A stretch of 7,409 bases of DNA from Leptospira alstonii serovar Sichuan str. 79601 (lineage in GTDB: Bacteria > Spirochaetota > Leptospiria > Leptospirales > Leptospiraceae): positions 1-7,409 of the forward strand of contig NZ_ANIK01000019.1 of NCBI RefSeq assembly GCF_000347175.1, written 5' to 3'. How positions within the stretch are numbered: the stretch's first letter is position 1; each line of letters begins with the position of its first letter. Under the pieces are notes generated by a model. It was not told the origin of the DNA, ran no database searches, and saw nothing but the letters and a program-made list of their open reading frames with translations. The translations under genes were made by a program, and so were the position numbers. Below are positions 1 through 7,214 of this stretch, piece after piece.

Positions 1-408
1 CGAACCAAGAAAATTATTCTGATAAGCAAAAGGAAGCTTTCAATTCTCTTAAACTAAATCTGTATAAAGTCGGGAAAGGATGGCAGATAAAAGAAGCCTT
101 TCGTTATTTTTGGTCTTACAGCTATAAAGGTAATGCGGAAAAGTTTTTCAAACGTTGGTATTTTTGGGCTACTCATTCTAAACTTAAACCTATTATTAAA
201 GTCGCTAAGATGCTTTATAAAAACATTAAATATATCCTTACCTACTTCGCTCATCGAATCACAAACGCTGGTTCGGAAAGTATTAATTCAAGTATTCAGA
301 AAATTAAATCGAATGCAAGAGGCTTCAGAAATTTCGATTTCTTCCGCGTCGCTATTCTCTTTCATTTAGGCGGTTTGGACGTTTACCCATGATTTTTCCT
401 GAAGGGCC
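1..408 (+). mobile_element. Right end of an ISL3-family insertion sequence
   Basis: The transposase stops at 392, and 16 bases later the sequence tttttcctgaagggcc ends at 408. ISL3-family elements commonly finish just after the transposase stop with a terminal inverted repeat whose outer end reads like GGCYCTTC on the opposite strand, which this matches. ISL3 elements usually make 8-bp target duplications, so acagatgt (409-416) is the candidate flank. The left end and the other target copy are outside the window, so the boundary is inferred from one side only. Confidence 0.6.
3..392 (+). CDS. ISL3-family transposase, C-terminal part (5' end outside window)
   Basis: The reading frame is open from the left edge for 129 codons and ends at TGA 390-392. 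It encodes the C-terminal part of a DDE transposase of the ISL3 family (DDE_Tnp_ISL3), the enzyme that cuts and joins the ends of its own insertion sequence. The recognisable family pattern, in order, is a KEAFRYFW segment, KFFKRWYFWATHSKLKPI, the ILTYFAHRITNAGSES block with the conserved TNA-E-N type signature, then GFRNFDFFRVAILFHLGGLD and a terminal YP. The terminal block runs to the natural stop without a frameshift, so this part is intact. The N-terminal helix-turn-helix and first catalytic aspartates lie upstream of the window, so whether the whole gene is functional cannot be judged. The family assignment is by motif recognition. Confidence 0.85.
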   Translation, partial: NQENYSDKQKEAFNSLKLNLYKVGKGWQIKEAFRYFWSYSYKGNAEKFFKRWYFWATHSKLKPIIKVAKMLYKNIKYILTYFAHRITNAGSESINSSIQKIKSNARGFRNFDFFRVAILFHLGGLDVYP

Positions 409-507
409 ACAGATGTAAAGTGTAAAATTCAGATTACAACCCGCGCCTCACAAAAACTAGAATGCGCTCCAACAAAAACAACAGTGGAACATAGACCCAC
501 AACGCGG

Positions 508-586
<79 letters not shown>

Positions 587-620
587 GGAGCCGAGAGCCC
601 GGTCCGCGAAGCGGAGCCGC

Positions 621-652
621 CCTATCCACTGATTCCTAATCACTATTCACTA
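621..652 (+). repeat. Degenerate fragment of the ctatccactgacccct repeat
   Basis: cctatccactgattcctaa followed by a second cactattcacta reproduces the core phrase of the dispersed repeat seen in full at 6024-6176 and 7215-7409. The flanking parts of the unit are absent. Confidence 0.55.
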
Positions 653-914
653 GAACCTGTGGGAACTCACACAGTCGCGACCTACTCGTATGACGCTGAG
701 CCTCGCAAAAACTAAAATATCAGAGGACTAAACTAACATAACGGAGGAAAACGCAAAATCGGAACGATATCGAGAACAAAAACAAAGAAATAAAGAAATG
801 AAATCGCTTACGAAATCATGAATATAACGAATTTTAGAGATAATTCAAGATATAAAGTTAGAGGAAGAAATAGAATGCCTTTCCCGAAAAGACGGTCTCA
901 AAGCGGTGAAAACA

Positions 915-938
915 AAAAACGCGTTAAGCTGCGTTTTT
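915..938. terminator. Possible weak bidirectional terminator hairpin
   Basis: aaaaacgc (915-922) pairs perfectly with gcgttttt (931-938) around an 8-base loop, so the A run and T run themselves form the outer stem. Only three G-C pairs support it and there is no clear gene on either side that needs a terminator. It may be left over from a lost gene. Confidence 0.3.
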
Positions 939-1021
939 GAAGTCGATTTCGGAACTCACTCTTCGTTTTCCAAATTTCTACGTATTCAATATTTTGTAAG
1001 TTAGCGCCTGCATTCCCCATC

Positions 1022-1267
1022 ATGGAACCGAATCACACTCCTCCCCAATCGGATAAATCCCGTTCGGAGCCGTTTTTTGTAATTGATTACCGGTCGATCG
1101 TTCCGGAAATCCATCGACCGCATTTGGATCCCCGCCGCGGATTCAAAGCTTACGTTTTACAACCAACGGGAGGCCAATTTAGCGTCGTTCGACTAAGAGT
1201 TTGTCCCAAAACCCGTCGTGCGCCAATAGAAGCGGGCCGCTTTAGTTTACAAAAATGTGGAAACTAG
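1022..1267 (+). pseudogene. Possible gene remnant of about 50 codons running into repeat sequence
   Basis: An ATG-started frame of 81 codons. The first half (to about 1165) has codon use like the real genes of the window and reads as a plausible soluble N-terminus containing PFFVIDYRSIVPEIHRPHLD. I do not recognise a family. From about 1192 the same frame passes through the dispersed motif actaagagtttgtcccaaaa, which is repeated at 3141, so the second half is probably not original protein. No Shine-Dalgarno sequence precedes the ATG (it follows gcctgcattccccatc). It may be the start of a gene broken by the repeat, or chance. Confidence is low. Confidence 0.22.
1192..1230 (+). repeat. Partial copy of dispersed repeat family B
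   Basis: Bases 1192-1213 match 3141-3162 at 20 of 22 positions (actaagagttYgtYccaaaacc). A looser match continues (cgtgcgccaatagaagcgg against cgtgagcgatcgaggcgg). This copy lacks the stem-loop that follows in the copy at 3141. Confidence 0.5.
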
Positions 1268-1400
1268 CACGTTTTTAAACGAACGGTAAACTTCGTGCCG
1301 CAATGGATAAAACGAAAAAATTTTAACCCTGATTTCTATTCACTGACTCCTAAAACCCTGACATCTGATTCCTATCCACGGACCCCTAGTACGCTCCCAC
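1268..1400 (+). repeat. Copy of the main dispersed repeat (family A)
   Basis: The unit reads cacgtttttaaacgaacggt, then a cttcgtgccgcaatggataaa block, then a ttttaaccctg block, then ctattcactgactccta and cctatccacggacccctag, ending tacgctcccac. The same order of blocks is found at 6024-6176 and 7215-7409. Here the core phrase is duplicated with divergence and the middle block is shortened, so this is an older or rearranged copy. It has no coding content I can support. Confidence 0.7.
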
Positions 1401-1506
1401 AAATTTCCTTTGAGGTTTCGGGACCGTTCCTAGTAAACACTCGCATTTGCAAAACTAAAAATAACAGGATGTTTGAGAACCTCTAAACCCGCGCATTTTT
1501 TGAAAA

Positions 1507-1623
1507 TCTATATTAGAGTTGTGGAAAAATTCAATAGTGACGATTAACAAAACTGCTTCAATCGTTCATTTCAATAAAACGGAAACAAATGGAGAATTAA
1601 TTTTTCAGCAACTCTAATATAGA
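1507..1623. mobile_element. MITE-like 117-bp element with terminal inverted repeats
   Basis: The ends are inverted copies. tctatattagagttg (1507-1521) is exactly complementary to caactctaatataga (1609-1623), and the match continues inward through gaaaaatt, giving 23 of 25 paired positions. The 67 bases between the arms have no coding content. This is the form of a non-autonomous element or an internally deleted insertion sequence. The inner part gagttgYKgaaaaatt resembles the ends of some IS5-like elements, which is a recollection and not a database match. No clear target duplication flanks the outer ends. A folded RNA is an alternative. Confidence 0.5.
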
Positions 1624-2048
1624 ACGCTTAAGAAGAGGTTTTGCACTTATCCAAATATCGAAAGGAAAGTTTTTAGAGATTCCCATTACTGATCTCTATA
1701 AAATCAAGTACCGTTAATATTTATCGCAAAACACTGCTTCAATGCAAAATATCAGGTATTTTATTATATAACTATGAGTAATGAAAAACCGAAAATTTGT
1801 GAAATAAATAATTTTATTCTATCTCAAAAATGAATAGGTTCGTAAAAAATGAGTCAAAATTGGAGATTCCATATTTCCGCCAAAAGATCGAAATATCGGA
1901 ACCTGTCTCGAAAGAAACTCAGTGTGCTTCCTCGACTTGATCGTTGTAAGTATGCGGGGTCTGAATCGAACGCTTTTTTCTTGCAGGGTGGATACAAACG
2001 AGTGGAATTGTTTAATTAATCATCCGTGTCATGAGGAAAAATAAAACA

Positions 2049-3041
<993 letters not shown>

Positions 3042-3058
3042 TTTTTCAACATTTCCCG

Positions 3059-3091
3059 TTCAAAGGACCGCAAGAAATGTCTTGCGTTGAA
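3059..3091 (+). terminator. Hairpin downstream of the alpha/beta hydrolase
   Basis: cgcaaga (3069-3075) pairs with tcttgcg (3080-3086) around a 4-base loop. An outer ttcaa/ttgaa pairing (3059-3063 with 3087-3091) adds five more pairs past a 5-base bulge. It begins 17 bases after the stop codon. There is no T run after it, so it may be a factor-dependent terminator or a 3'-end stabiliser and not a classical intrinsic terminator. Confidence 0.4.
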
Positions 3092-3140
3092 AGAACCAAG
3101 GAAAAATTGCCAGCTCGGAAAAGCCGCGTATGTATCCTTT

Positions 3141-3242
3141 ACTAAGAGTTCGTTCCAAAACCGCGTGAGCGATCGAGGCGGAGTCAAGAAATTGAAATTA
3201 GAGAAAAAGAATATAATAAAAGTGATATAACATTTCTTGACT
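3141..3242 (+). repeat. Full copy of dispersed repeat family B with stem-loop 2
   Basis: It starts with actaagagttcgttccaaaa, shared with 1192-1213, and continues through gatcgaggcggagtcaagaa, which is related to 511-531. It ends in an inverted repeat: agtcaagaaat (3182-3192) and atttcttgact (3232-3242), 39 bases apart. The stem, loop length and left context match the structure at 523-586, while the loop sequence is mostly different. Confidence 0.55.
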
Positions 3243-3250
3243 GAAGCACT

Positions 3251-3276
3251 GTATTTTGACCCATAGGGAAAAATAC
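3251..3276. repeat. Compact inverted repeat (hairpin) in intergenic DNA
   Basis: gtatttt (3251-3257) pairs with aaaatac (3270-3276), and ccc pairs with ggg inside it, leaving a 3-base loop and a small internal loop. No T run follows. Its role is unknown; it sits eight bases after repeat family B and may belong to it. Confidence 0.4.
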
Positions 3277-3344
3277 TGAGTTCGAGCGCGACTCTGTTCA
3301 TTAAAATGAAGGAATTCCCGCAGAGATCCCCGCCCGCTTCGAGG

Positions 3345-3386
3345 GATCAGTATTTTAGTGAATAGGTTTTAGGGATCAGTGAATAG
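3345..3386 (-). repeat. Inverted fragment of family A repeat
   Basis: Read on the minus strand, 3386-3365 gives ctattcactgatccctaaaa, nearly identical to the plus-strand phrase at 1336-1357. A second cctattcactaaaata phrase follows, then ctgatccctcg. It is a family A core lying in the opposite orientation to all the other copies. Confidence 0.55.
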
Positions 3387-3457
3387 AAGTCAAAGATTTT
3401 ACAGAAGAAGGAAATCAGCATTTGTTAAAGGCCAATCCATCTATTAGGAAAATGTAA

Positions 3458-3481
3458 CTATCCACTGACTCCTATCCACTA
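3458..3481 (+). repeat. Short family A core next to the TfoX-like stop codon
   Basis: ctatccactgactcctatcc runs on into acta. It is a minimal core of the dispersed repeat, ending four bases from the stop codon of the minus-strand TfoX-like gene, so it is likely transcribed as the start of that gene's 3' untranslated region. Confidence 0.5.
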
Positions 3482-3485
3482 TTAC

Positions 3486-4021
<536 letters not shown>

Positions 4022-4058
4022 TCTTTTCCGTCAGTTTTCAAGAAATAAATCTTTATCA

Positions 4059-5195
4059 TCAATCTAACCAGAGATTTACGATACTCGCTCCGGAGATTTT
4101 TGGAAAGGTCTGAACCTTCGAACGACGGATCAAAATGATCTCTCCGTCGGAACCCAAATCCCAAAGAGAACCTCGTAAGAAAACGTTGATCCCGTGAGTG
4201 GCTCCCGATTTCGAAATTCTGCCTGCCAAAGCGTATCTGAGCCAAGCCTCACCTTCCGAAATCCCACCCACATCCTCGGAACGAACATCGGCCGGGGGCA
4301 ATGCGCCGTTATAACCCTTCCAGACCTCGGACATGGCGTCGTTCGGAGACACATAGGAAGGAACGACGACGAAATCTACATTCTGCTTTTTGAATATTTC
4401 GTAAACCTCCGGATACCAGGAATCGGCGCATACCAAAACCCCGATTTTACCGGCCGGACTTTGAACGATTTTTAAATTCTCCGGAGAAGACGCTTTCACA
4501 AAGTTTTTTTCATCTTCAATCGGATAAATTTTCTGGGGAGAATTTTCGGCCACGGTGCCGTCCGGGAAAAAAACATAGGAGCCGTTTTTTAAGGACCCTT
4601 TTCCGATTTGGAGTTTACCTCCAACGATGGAAGGTTCCGGAAGAAGTATCGACCCGGCGACGATCGTGATCCCCCATCTCCTCGCTAAGTTCGAAAACGT
4701 GTTCGAGTAAATGGATAACATCTTTTCCGCTTTCATTCGAAAGAGAGCGTCCTTGACCGAGTCCTTTGCTTCAGCCTTAGAAAAATTCCAAACGAACAAA
4801 ACCAAATTGCTGAAAACGAGAGTTTGCATCGCGTCTTCGATCTTAACCGACTCGGTCACGGACGTTTTTTCATCCGCCGCCACAAGCCAAGTCCCTAAGT
4901 ATTCCGGAAAGACCACGATCGTTTTTGGATTTATAAACCCGTTCTTTTCCGCTTCTTTAAGATACGATTCGATCTTATTCAAAAAATTCCTTTCACTCGA
5001 ATAATCTCTCGAAAACATCCAAGGCTGAATCCCAAGAAGATTTCCTTTTTTTAGATCTTTTCCGACATTTTCGACTCTTTCCAACCGAGAATCCGACGGC
5101 TCCGTCGAAGCGAAACGACCCGTATAAGACCAGAACCCATAACATAAAACGATCAAAAGGAAGAACGACAAGCAATAACGTCTTGTAAAAATCAT
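4059..5195 (-). CDS. Membrane-anchored carbon-nitrogen hydrolase (nitrilase superfamily)
   Basis: A 378-residue member of the nitrilase superfamily, enzymes that hydrolyse or transfer non-peptide C-N bonds (amidases, nitrilases and the catalytic domain of Lnt). Residues 7-24 form one hydrophobic segment (YCLSFFLLIVLCYGFWSY), probably a membrane anchor or uncleaved signal. Leu before Cys18 makes a lipobox unlikely. The catalytic domain spans about 53-378. The Glu-Lys-Cys triad is complete: Glu98 in VVFPEYLG, Lys222 in QKIYPIEDEKNF, and Cys256 in IGVLVCADSWYPE. It is not apolipoprotein N-acyltransferase, which has several membrane spans before this domain. The substrate is unknown. No upstream in-frame start exists before the stop at 5223-5225, and no good Shine-Dalgarno sequence is visible. 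It is the first gene of a likely two-gene unit with the TfoX-like gene. Confidence 0.87.
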   Translation of the reverse strand: MIFTRRYCLSFFLLIVLCYGFWSYTGRFASTEPSDSRLERVENVGKDLKKGNLLGIQPWMFSRDYSSERNFLNKIESYLKEAEKNGFINPKTIVVFPEYLGTWLVAADEKTSVTESVKIEDAMQTLVFSNLVLFVWNFSKAEAKDSVKDALFRMKAEKMLSIYSNTFSNLARRWGITIVAGSILLPEPSIVGGKLQIGKGSLKNGSYVFFPDGTVAENSPQKIYPIEDEKNFVKASSPENLKIVQSPAGKIGVLVCADSWYPEVYEIFKKQNVDFVVVPSYVSPNDAMSEVWKGYNGALPPADVRSEDVGGISEGEAWLRYALAGRISKSGATHGINVFLRGSLWDLGSDGEIILIRRSKVQTFPKISGASIVNLWLD

Positions 5196-5393
5196 CGGGC
5201 TTACATTGCAAAAATCTCGGTTTCACTCAACTCTTATTTTTCCGGAAATTTGTGGGAACTCCTACGTTTCCAATGACGAGTGGTTGGATTTTAGGAGTTA
5301 GGACTTTACATATCTGCACATACGTCCAACCGCAAATCCGTAAGTTCCACTTATAACTGCAAACAATAGAATCGATTCGATTTGGGAATAAAA
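5196..5393. other. Divergent intergenic region
   Basis: This separates the minus-strand C-N hydrolase from the plus-strand small ORF and globin-like gene, so promoters for both directions should lie here, though none has convincing -35 and -10 boxes. It contains aactccta (5257-5264) and its exact inverse taggagtt (5292-5299), 27 bases apart. The phrase gtgggaactcctacgtttcc is of the kind scattered through the gene-free parts of this window (compare gtgggaactcacac at 659). Confidence 0.45.
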
Positions 5394-5543
5394 ATGGAGA
5401 AGCGTAGGCCGGTCATGTTCCGTAAAAAAGTCCTTCGGCAATTCGAAGCCACTTACGACGAAGCGTCAGATTATAAAATTGGTCGAGTTATAACCCAAGA
5501 AGCCTATCGTTCAAAATCGTATATCCTACATAATATCTTTTAA
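5394..5543 (+). CDS. Possible small protein, 49 residues, upstream of the globin-like gene
   Basis: An ATG frame of 49 codons ending TAA. The product is basic and charged, beginning MEKRRPVMFRKKVLRQFEA and ending SYILHNIF. I recognise no family. In its favour: codon use resembles neighbouring genes, a weak ribosome binding site (ggga, 5384-5387) lies about six bases before the ATG, and it ends 24 bp before the next start codon on the same strand, as in an operon. Against it: it is short, and a second Met at 5415 is an alternative start. It may also be the remnant of a longer gene. Confidence 0.38.
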   Translation: MEKRRPVMFRKKVLRQFEATYDEASDYKIGRVITQEAYRSKSYILHNIF

Positions 5544-5567
5544 AAACACTGGATTTTCGGAGAACAA

Positions 5568-5990
5568 GTGAAAATGAGCATTTCGGAAAAGCAGGTTCGG
5601 AATTTACGCGAATCCTTTGATATCGTTAATTTGGACAGAATCAAATTCGTAGAATTATTTTTTGTATATCTAAAAGAGAACAATCAAAAATACGAAGACG
5701 TCTTTTCCCGGATTCAATTGGAAGAAGCCAAATCTTTTATAAGTTCCGCGCGGAACATCGTCCTTTTCGGACCTCAGGACCCTCAACTGGAAAGAGCAAT
5801 TCGCAACTTCGGAATGGAATGTATCAAAATCTGCAACCGAGCGGAAGAAATTCCCCTCCTGGAAAAAGCCTGGCTTTTTGCTTTGCAAGAATGGCTTGGA
5901 CCCTGGTATTCTCACGAGGTGGAAGAAAGTTGGCAAGAGGTCTTCAAAATGATCCAAGGTTCCTTTGAAGAAGCCCTCCAACGAAACTGA
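5568..5990 (+). CDS. Globin-fold protein lacking the proximal heme histidine
   Basis: A 140-residue protein of single-domain globin length. The pattern follows bacterial globins: a B/C-helix FVELFFVYLKENNQKYEDVF corresponding to FY--LF---P----LF, an E-helix about 51-66 with the usual loop and short F region (LERAIRNFG), and a G/H region ALQEWLGPWYSHEVEESW matching the LG---T-EV--AW signature. In heme globins a histidine follows the F-helix LG by a few residues. Here the segment is FGMECIKICN, with Cys85 at the expected place, and the only histidine in the protein is His116 in the G-H turn. It may therefore be a heme-free globin, like the N-terminal domain of RsbR, or use an unusual ligand. 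The GTG start is chosen because GGAG (5559-5562) precedes it by five bases; ATG 5574 is the alternative. The fold call is inferred from pattern. Confidence 0.62.
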   Translation: MKMSISEKQVRNLRESFDIVNLDRIKFVELFFVYLKENNQKYEDVFSRIQLEEAKSFISSARNIVLFGPQDPQLERAIRNFGMECIKICNRAEEIPLLEKAWLFALQEWLGPWYSHEVEESWQEVFKMIQGSFEEALQRN

Positions 5991-6023
5991 TGTTTTCGAT
6001 ATCCGTATATGAACGTGAATTCG

Positions 6024-6176
6024 TGGAAAAACTTTAACCCTGACATCTGATTTCTATCCACTGACCCCTATTTGTAAACGAACGGTAAAACCCGAATCTC
6101 TTACGTGCCATACTGGATAAAACGGAAAAACTTTAACCCTGACATCTGATTTCTATCCACTGACCCCTAGTACGCT
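6024..6176 (+). repeat. Two tandem family A repeat units, period 99 bp
   Basis: ggaaaaactttaaccctgac recurs at 6025 and 6124, both times followed by atctgatttctatccactga and cccct. Between the two lie tgtaaacgaacggtaaaacc, an acgtgccatactggataaaa block and cgg. The first unit lacks its left blocks. The second ends in agtacgcttccga, close to the tacgctcccac ending of the copies at 1400 and 7388. This is the cleanest view of the unit length in the window. Confidence 0.8.
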
Positions 6177-6264
6177 TCCGAGCCGACGACCTTGAGTTTT
6201 GCGACAAATTGTAAAAGAATTTTAAGATCAACTCGAAGAAATTTGAATTTTGGATCAGCCATCA

Positions 6265-6298
6265 GCCGATATGGAAAATGAAAATTTTCCATATCGGC
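6265..6298. other. Perfect 15-bp hairpin with GAAA loop
   Basis: gccgatatggaaaat (6265-6279) and attttccatatcggc (6284-6298) pair without a mismatch around gaaa. Read from the plus strand the loop is a GNRA-type tetraloop, from the minus strand it is TTTC. Neither strand has a T run after it, so it is not a standard intrinsic terminator. It lies 275 bases past the globin-like stop and 70 bases past the lipoprotein stop. Confidence 0.65.
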
Positions 6299-6332
6299 AA
6301 TCTCATCGGCGAGAGCAATAAGACTTCAATTC

Positions 6333-6361
6333 GGCCGCCGAGCCTTGTTTACCCGGCGGCT
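6333..6361 (-). terminator. G-C rich hairpin directly after the lipoprotein gene
   Basis: gccgccg (6334-6340) pairs with cggcggc (6354-6360), with a G-T pair added outside, around a 13-base loop. On the minus strand it begins six bases after the stop codon. The T run lies before the hairpin and not after it, so termination efficiency is uncertain, but position and strength fit a transcript end for the lipoprotein gene. Confidence 0.5.
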
Positions 6362-6367
6362 AAAAAA

Positions 6368-7093
6368 TCACTTCAGTTTAATTGTAGATTTGTAGGTATG
6401 TGAATCTTTTACCTTTTCCTCACCGATCGTTCCGGTAATTTCCACGGTCTCCTCGACCGTTATAGTCATTTTATCTATATCGTCCATATTAGCAATGGTA
6501 TACTTTGCATTGTTCGATGTGAAAGTAAGATCGATTTTCGGATATAAGAAGCCGTTCACGGTGTAAGAACTTGTACGCATTCTTTGAGTACTGTTCATCG
6601 TGTATTTCATCTCAGTCAGCGGAGCATTCGGATTAAAATTCCCATCCATTACCATTTCCGCATTCCCGTCTAAGGTCATTTCTCCTTGAATCGTAACCTG
6701 GGAGGTTCCGCTATCCTGCATCGTAGGCGCCATTTGTTGACAATTTTCAAACGTCATCTTCGTGCCAGTATATTGCATACTAAATCCGTTGGCCGTTTGA
6801 CCGTCGGTGTAATCACCTGACAAGGTCATCTTTCCGCCCAAAGCGCAATCCTGAGACTGATTGATTGTCGCAAAAGGAGATACATTCCCTCTGGAATAAG
6901 CCCCCTGTTGTCCGGGGTTATTGTTTGCGGTTAGAAGGCTCAAAGCGGCATATACTCCGGAAACACCCGGATCTTTAGGCTGAAGCGCCGCCAGGAGAAG
7001 CGCATTGTTGATAGAATCGTCGTCTTTTTTGCCGTCGCAGTTCGAAAAAAGCAACGTTAAGAACAACACCACAGCTATTTTTTTTTGAAACAT
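6368..7093 (-). CDS. Putative lipoprotein, beta-rich, unknown function
   Basis: A 241-residue exported lipoprotein. The N-terminus [19 protein letters not shown] is a lipoprotein signal peptide with a spirochaete-type lipobox LFSN and lipidated Cys19, followed by a charged tether (DGKKDDD). Residues about 30-60 are Ala/Leu/Asn/Gln-rich, and from about 85 to the end the chain is rich in Thr, Ser and alternating hydrophobics ([42 protein letters not shown]), as in a beta-sandwich or barrel-like fold. Cys83 and Cys118 could form a disulfide. I recognise no family. The start is set at the ATG ending at 7093 because GGAGGA (7106-7101) lies seven bases before it. The start codon sits inside an inverted repeat, described separately. 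Confidence 0.82.
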   Translation of the reverse strand: MFQKKIAVVLFLTLLFSNCDGKKDDDSINNALLLAALQPKDPGVSGVYAALSLLTANNNPGQQGAYSRGNVSPFATINQSQDCALGGKMTLSGDYTDGQTANGFSMQYTGTKMTFENCQQMAPTMQDSGTSQVTIQGEMTLDGNAEMVMDGNFNPNAPLTEMKYTMNSTQRMRTSSYTVNGFLYPKIDLTFTSNNAKYTIANMDDIDKMTITVEETVEITGTIGEEKVKDSHTYKSTIKLK

Positions 7094-7123
7094 AGTTGAA
7101 TCCTCCAAATTGGTTCAACTATG
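7091..7123 (-). promoter_or_regulatory. Start-codon hairpin with Shine-Dalgarno in the loop
   Basis: catagttgaa (7091-7100) and ttcaactatg (7114-7123) are perfect 10-bp inverted repeats. In the minus-strand mRNA the 3' arm ends with the lipoprotein start codon, and the 13-base loop contains the Shine-Dalgarno GGAGGA. Folding would bury the start codon while leaving the ribosome binding site exposed, so it could set or regulate translation. A role as operator DNA is also possible. Function is inferred; the symmetry is seen directly. Confidence 0.5.
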
Positions 7124-7139
7124 CCAACGCCCCTCGCCT

Positions 7140-7160
7140 TTTTTTTGTGCCACAAAAAAA
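7140..7160. promoter_or_regulatory. 21-bp palindrome upstream of the lipoprotein gene
   Basis: tttttttgtg, one central c, then cacaaaaaaa: a perfect 10-bp palindrome 47 bp before the lipoprotein start codon, in the likely promoter or leader. The symmetry suits a dimeric regulator or a leader hairpin. No regulator family can be named. Confidence 0.35.
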
Positions 7161-7214
7161 TCAAAAAATGAGACTTAAATTCGGGATTTAAACGTATTTT
7201 AGAGCTTTTCCCAA

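Larger units (their letters stand above)
3042..3485. other. Gene-free gap between convergent genes, filled with repeats and hairpins
   Basis: The plus-strand hydrolase and the minus-strand TfoX-like gene converge here. The gap holds a hairpin just after the hydrolase, a full copy of repeat family B with its stem-loop, a second hairpin at 3251-3276, and family A fragments in both orientations. No open frame here has a ribosome binding site or protein-like composition. Confidence 0.6.
5991..6367. other. Convergent intergenic gap with repeat units and hairpins
   Basis: The globin-like gene and the lipoprotein gene converge on this gap. It holds two tandem family A units (6024-6176), an AT-rich spacer, a 15-bp perfect hairpin and a G-C rich hairpin next to the lipoprotein stop. 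No gene is seen. Confidence 0.6.

Noticed and set aside
1295..1486. 63-codon plus-strand frame
   Set aside because: It is a translation of the family A repeat at 1268-1400 and its flank, with no ribosome site.
1860..2020. Open minus-strand frame of about 60 codons
   Set aside because: No start codon with a ribosome site and no recognisable protein features.
2031..2048. Earlier ATG for the alpha/beta hydrolase
   Set aside because: No ribosome site upstream, whereas GAGGA within this stretch serves the ATG at 2049.
4993..5226. 77-codon minus-strand frame at the start of the C-N hydrolase
   Set aside because: Out-of-frame overlap with the hydrolase N-terminus; no family features.
7094..7108. 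Upstream TTG start for the lipoprotein giving five extra residues
   Set aside because: The extra codons contain the Shine-Dalgarno sequence itself; ATG 7093 has ideal spacing and gives a normal signal peptide.
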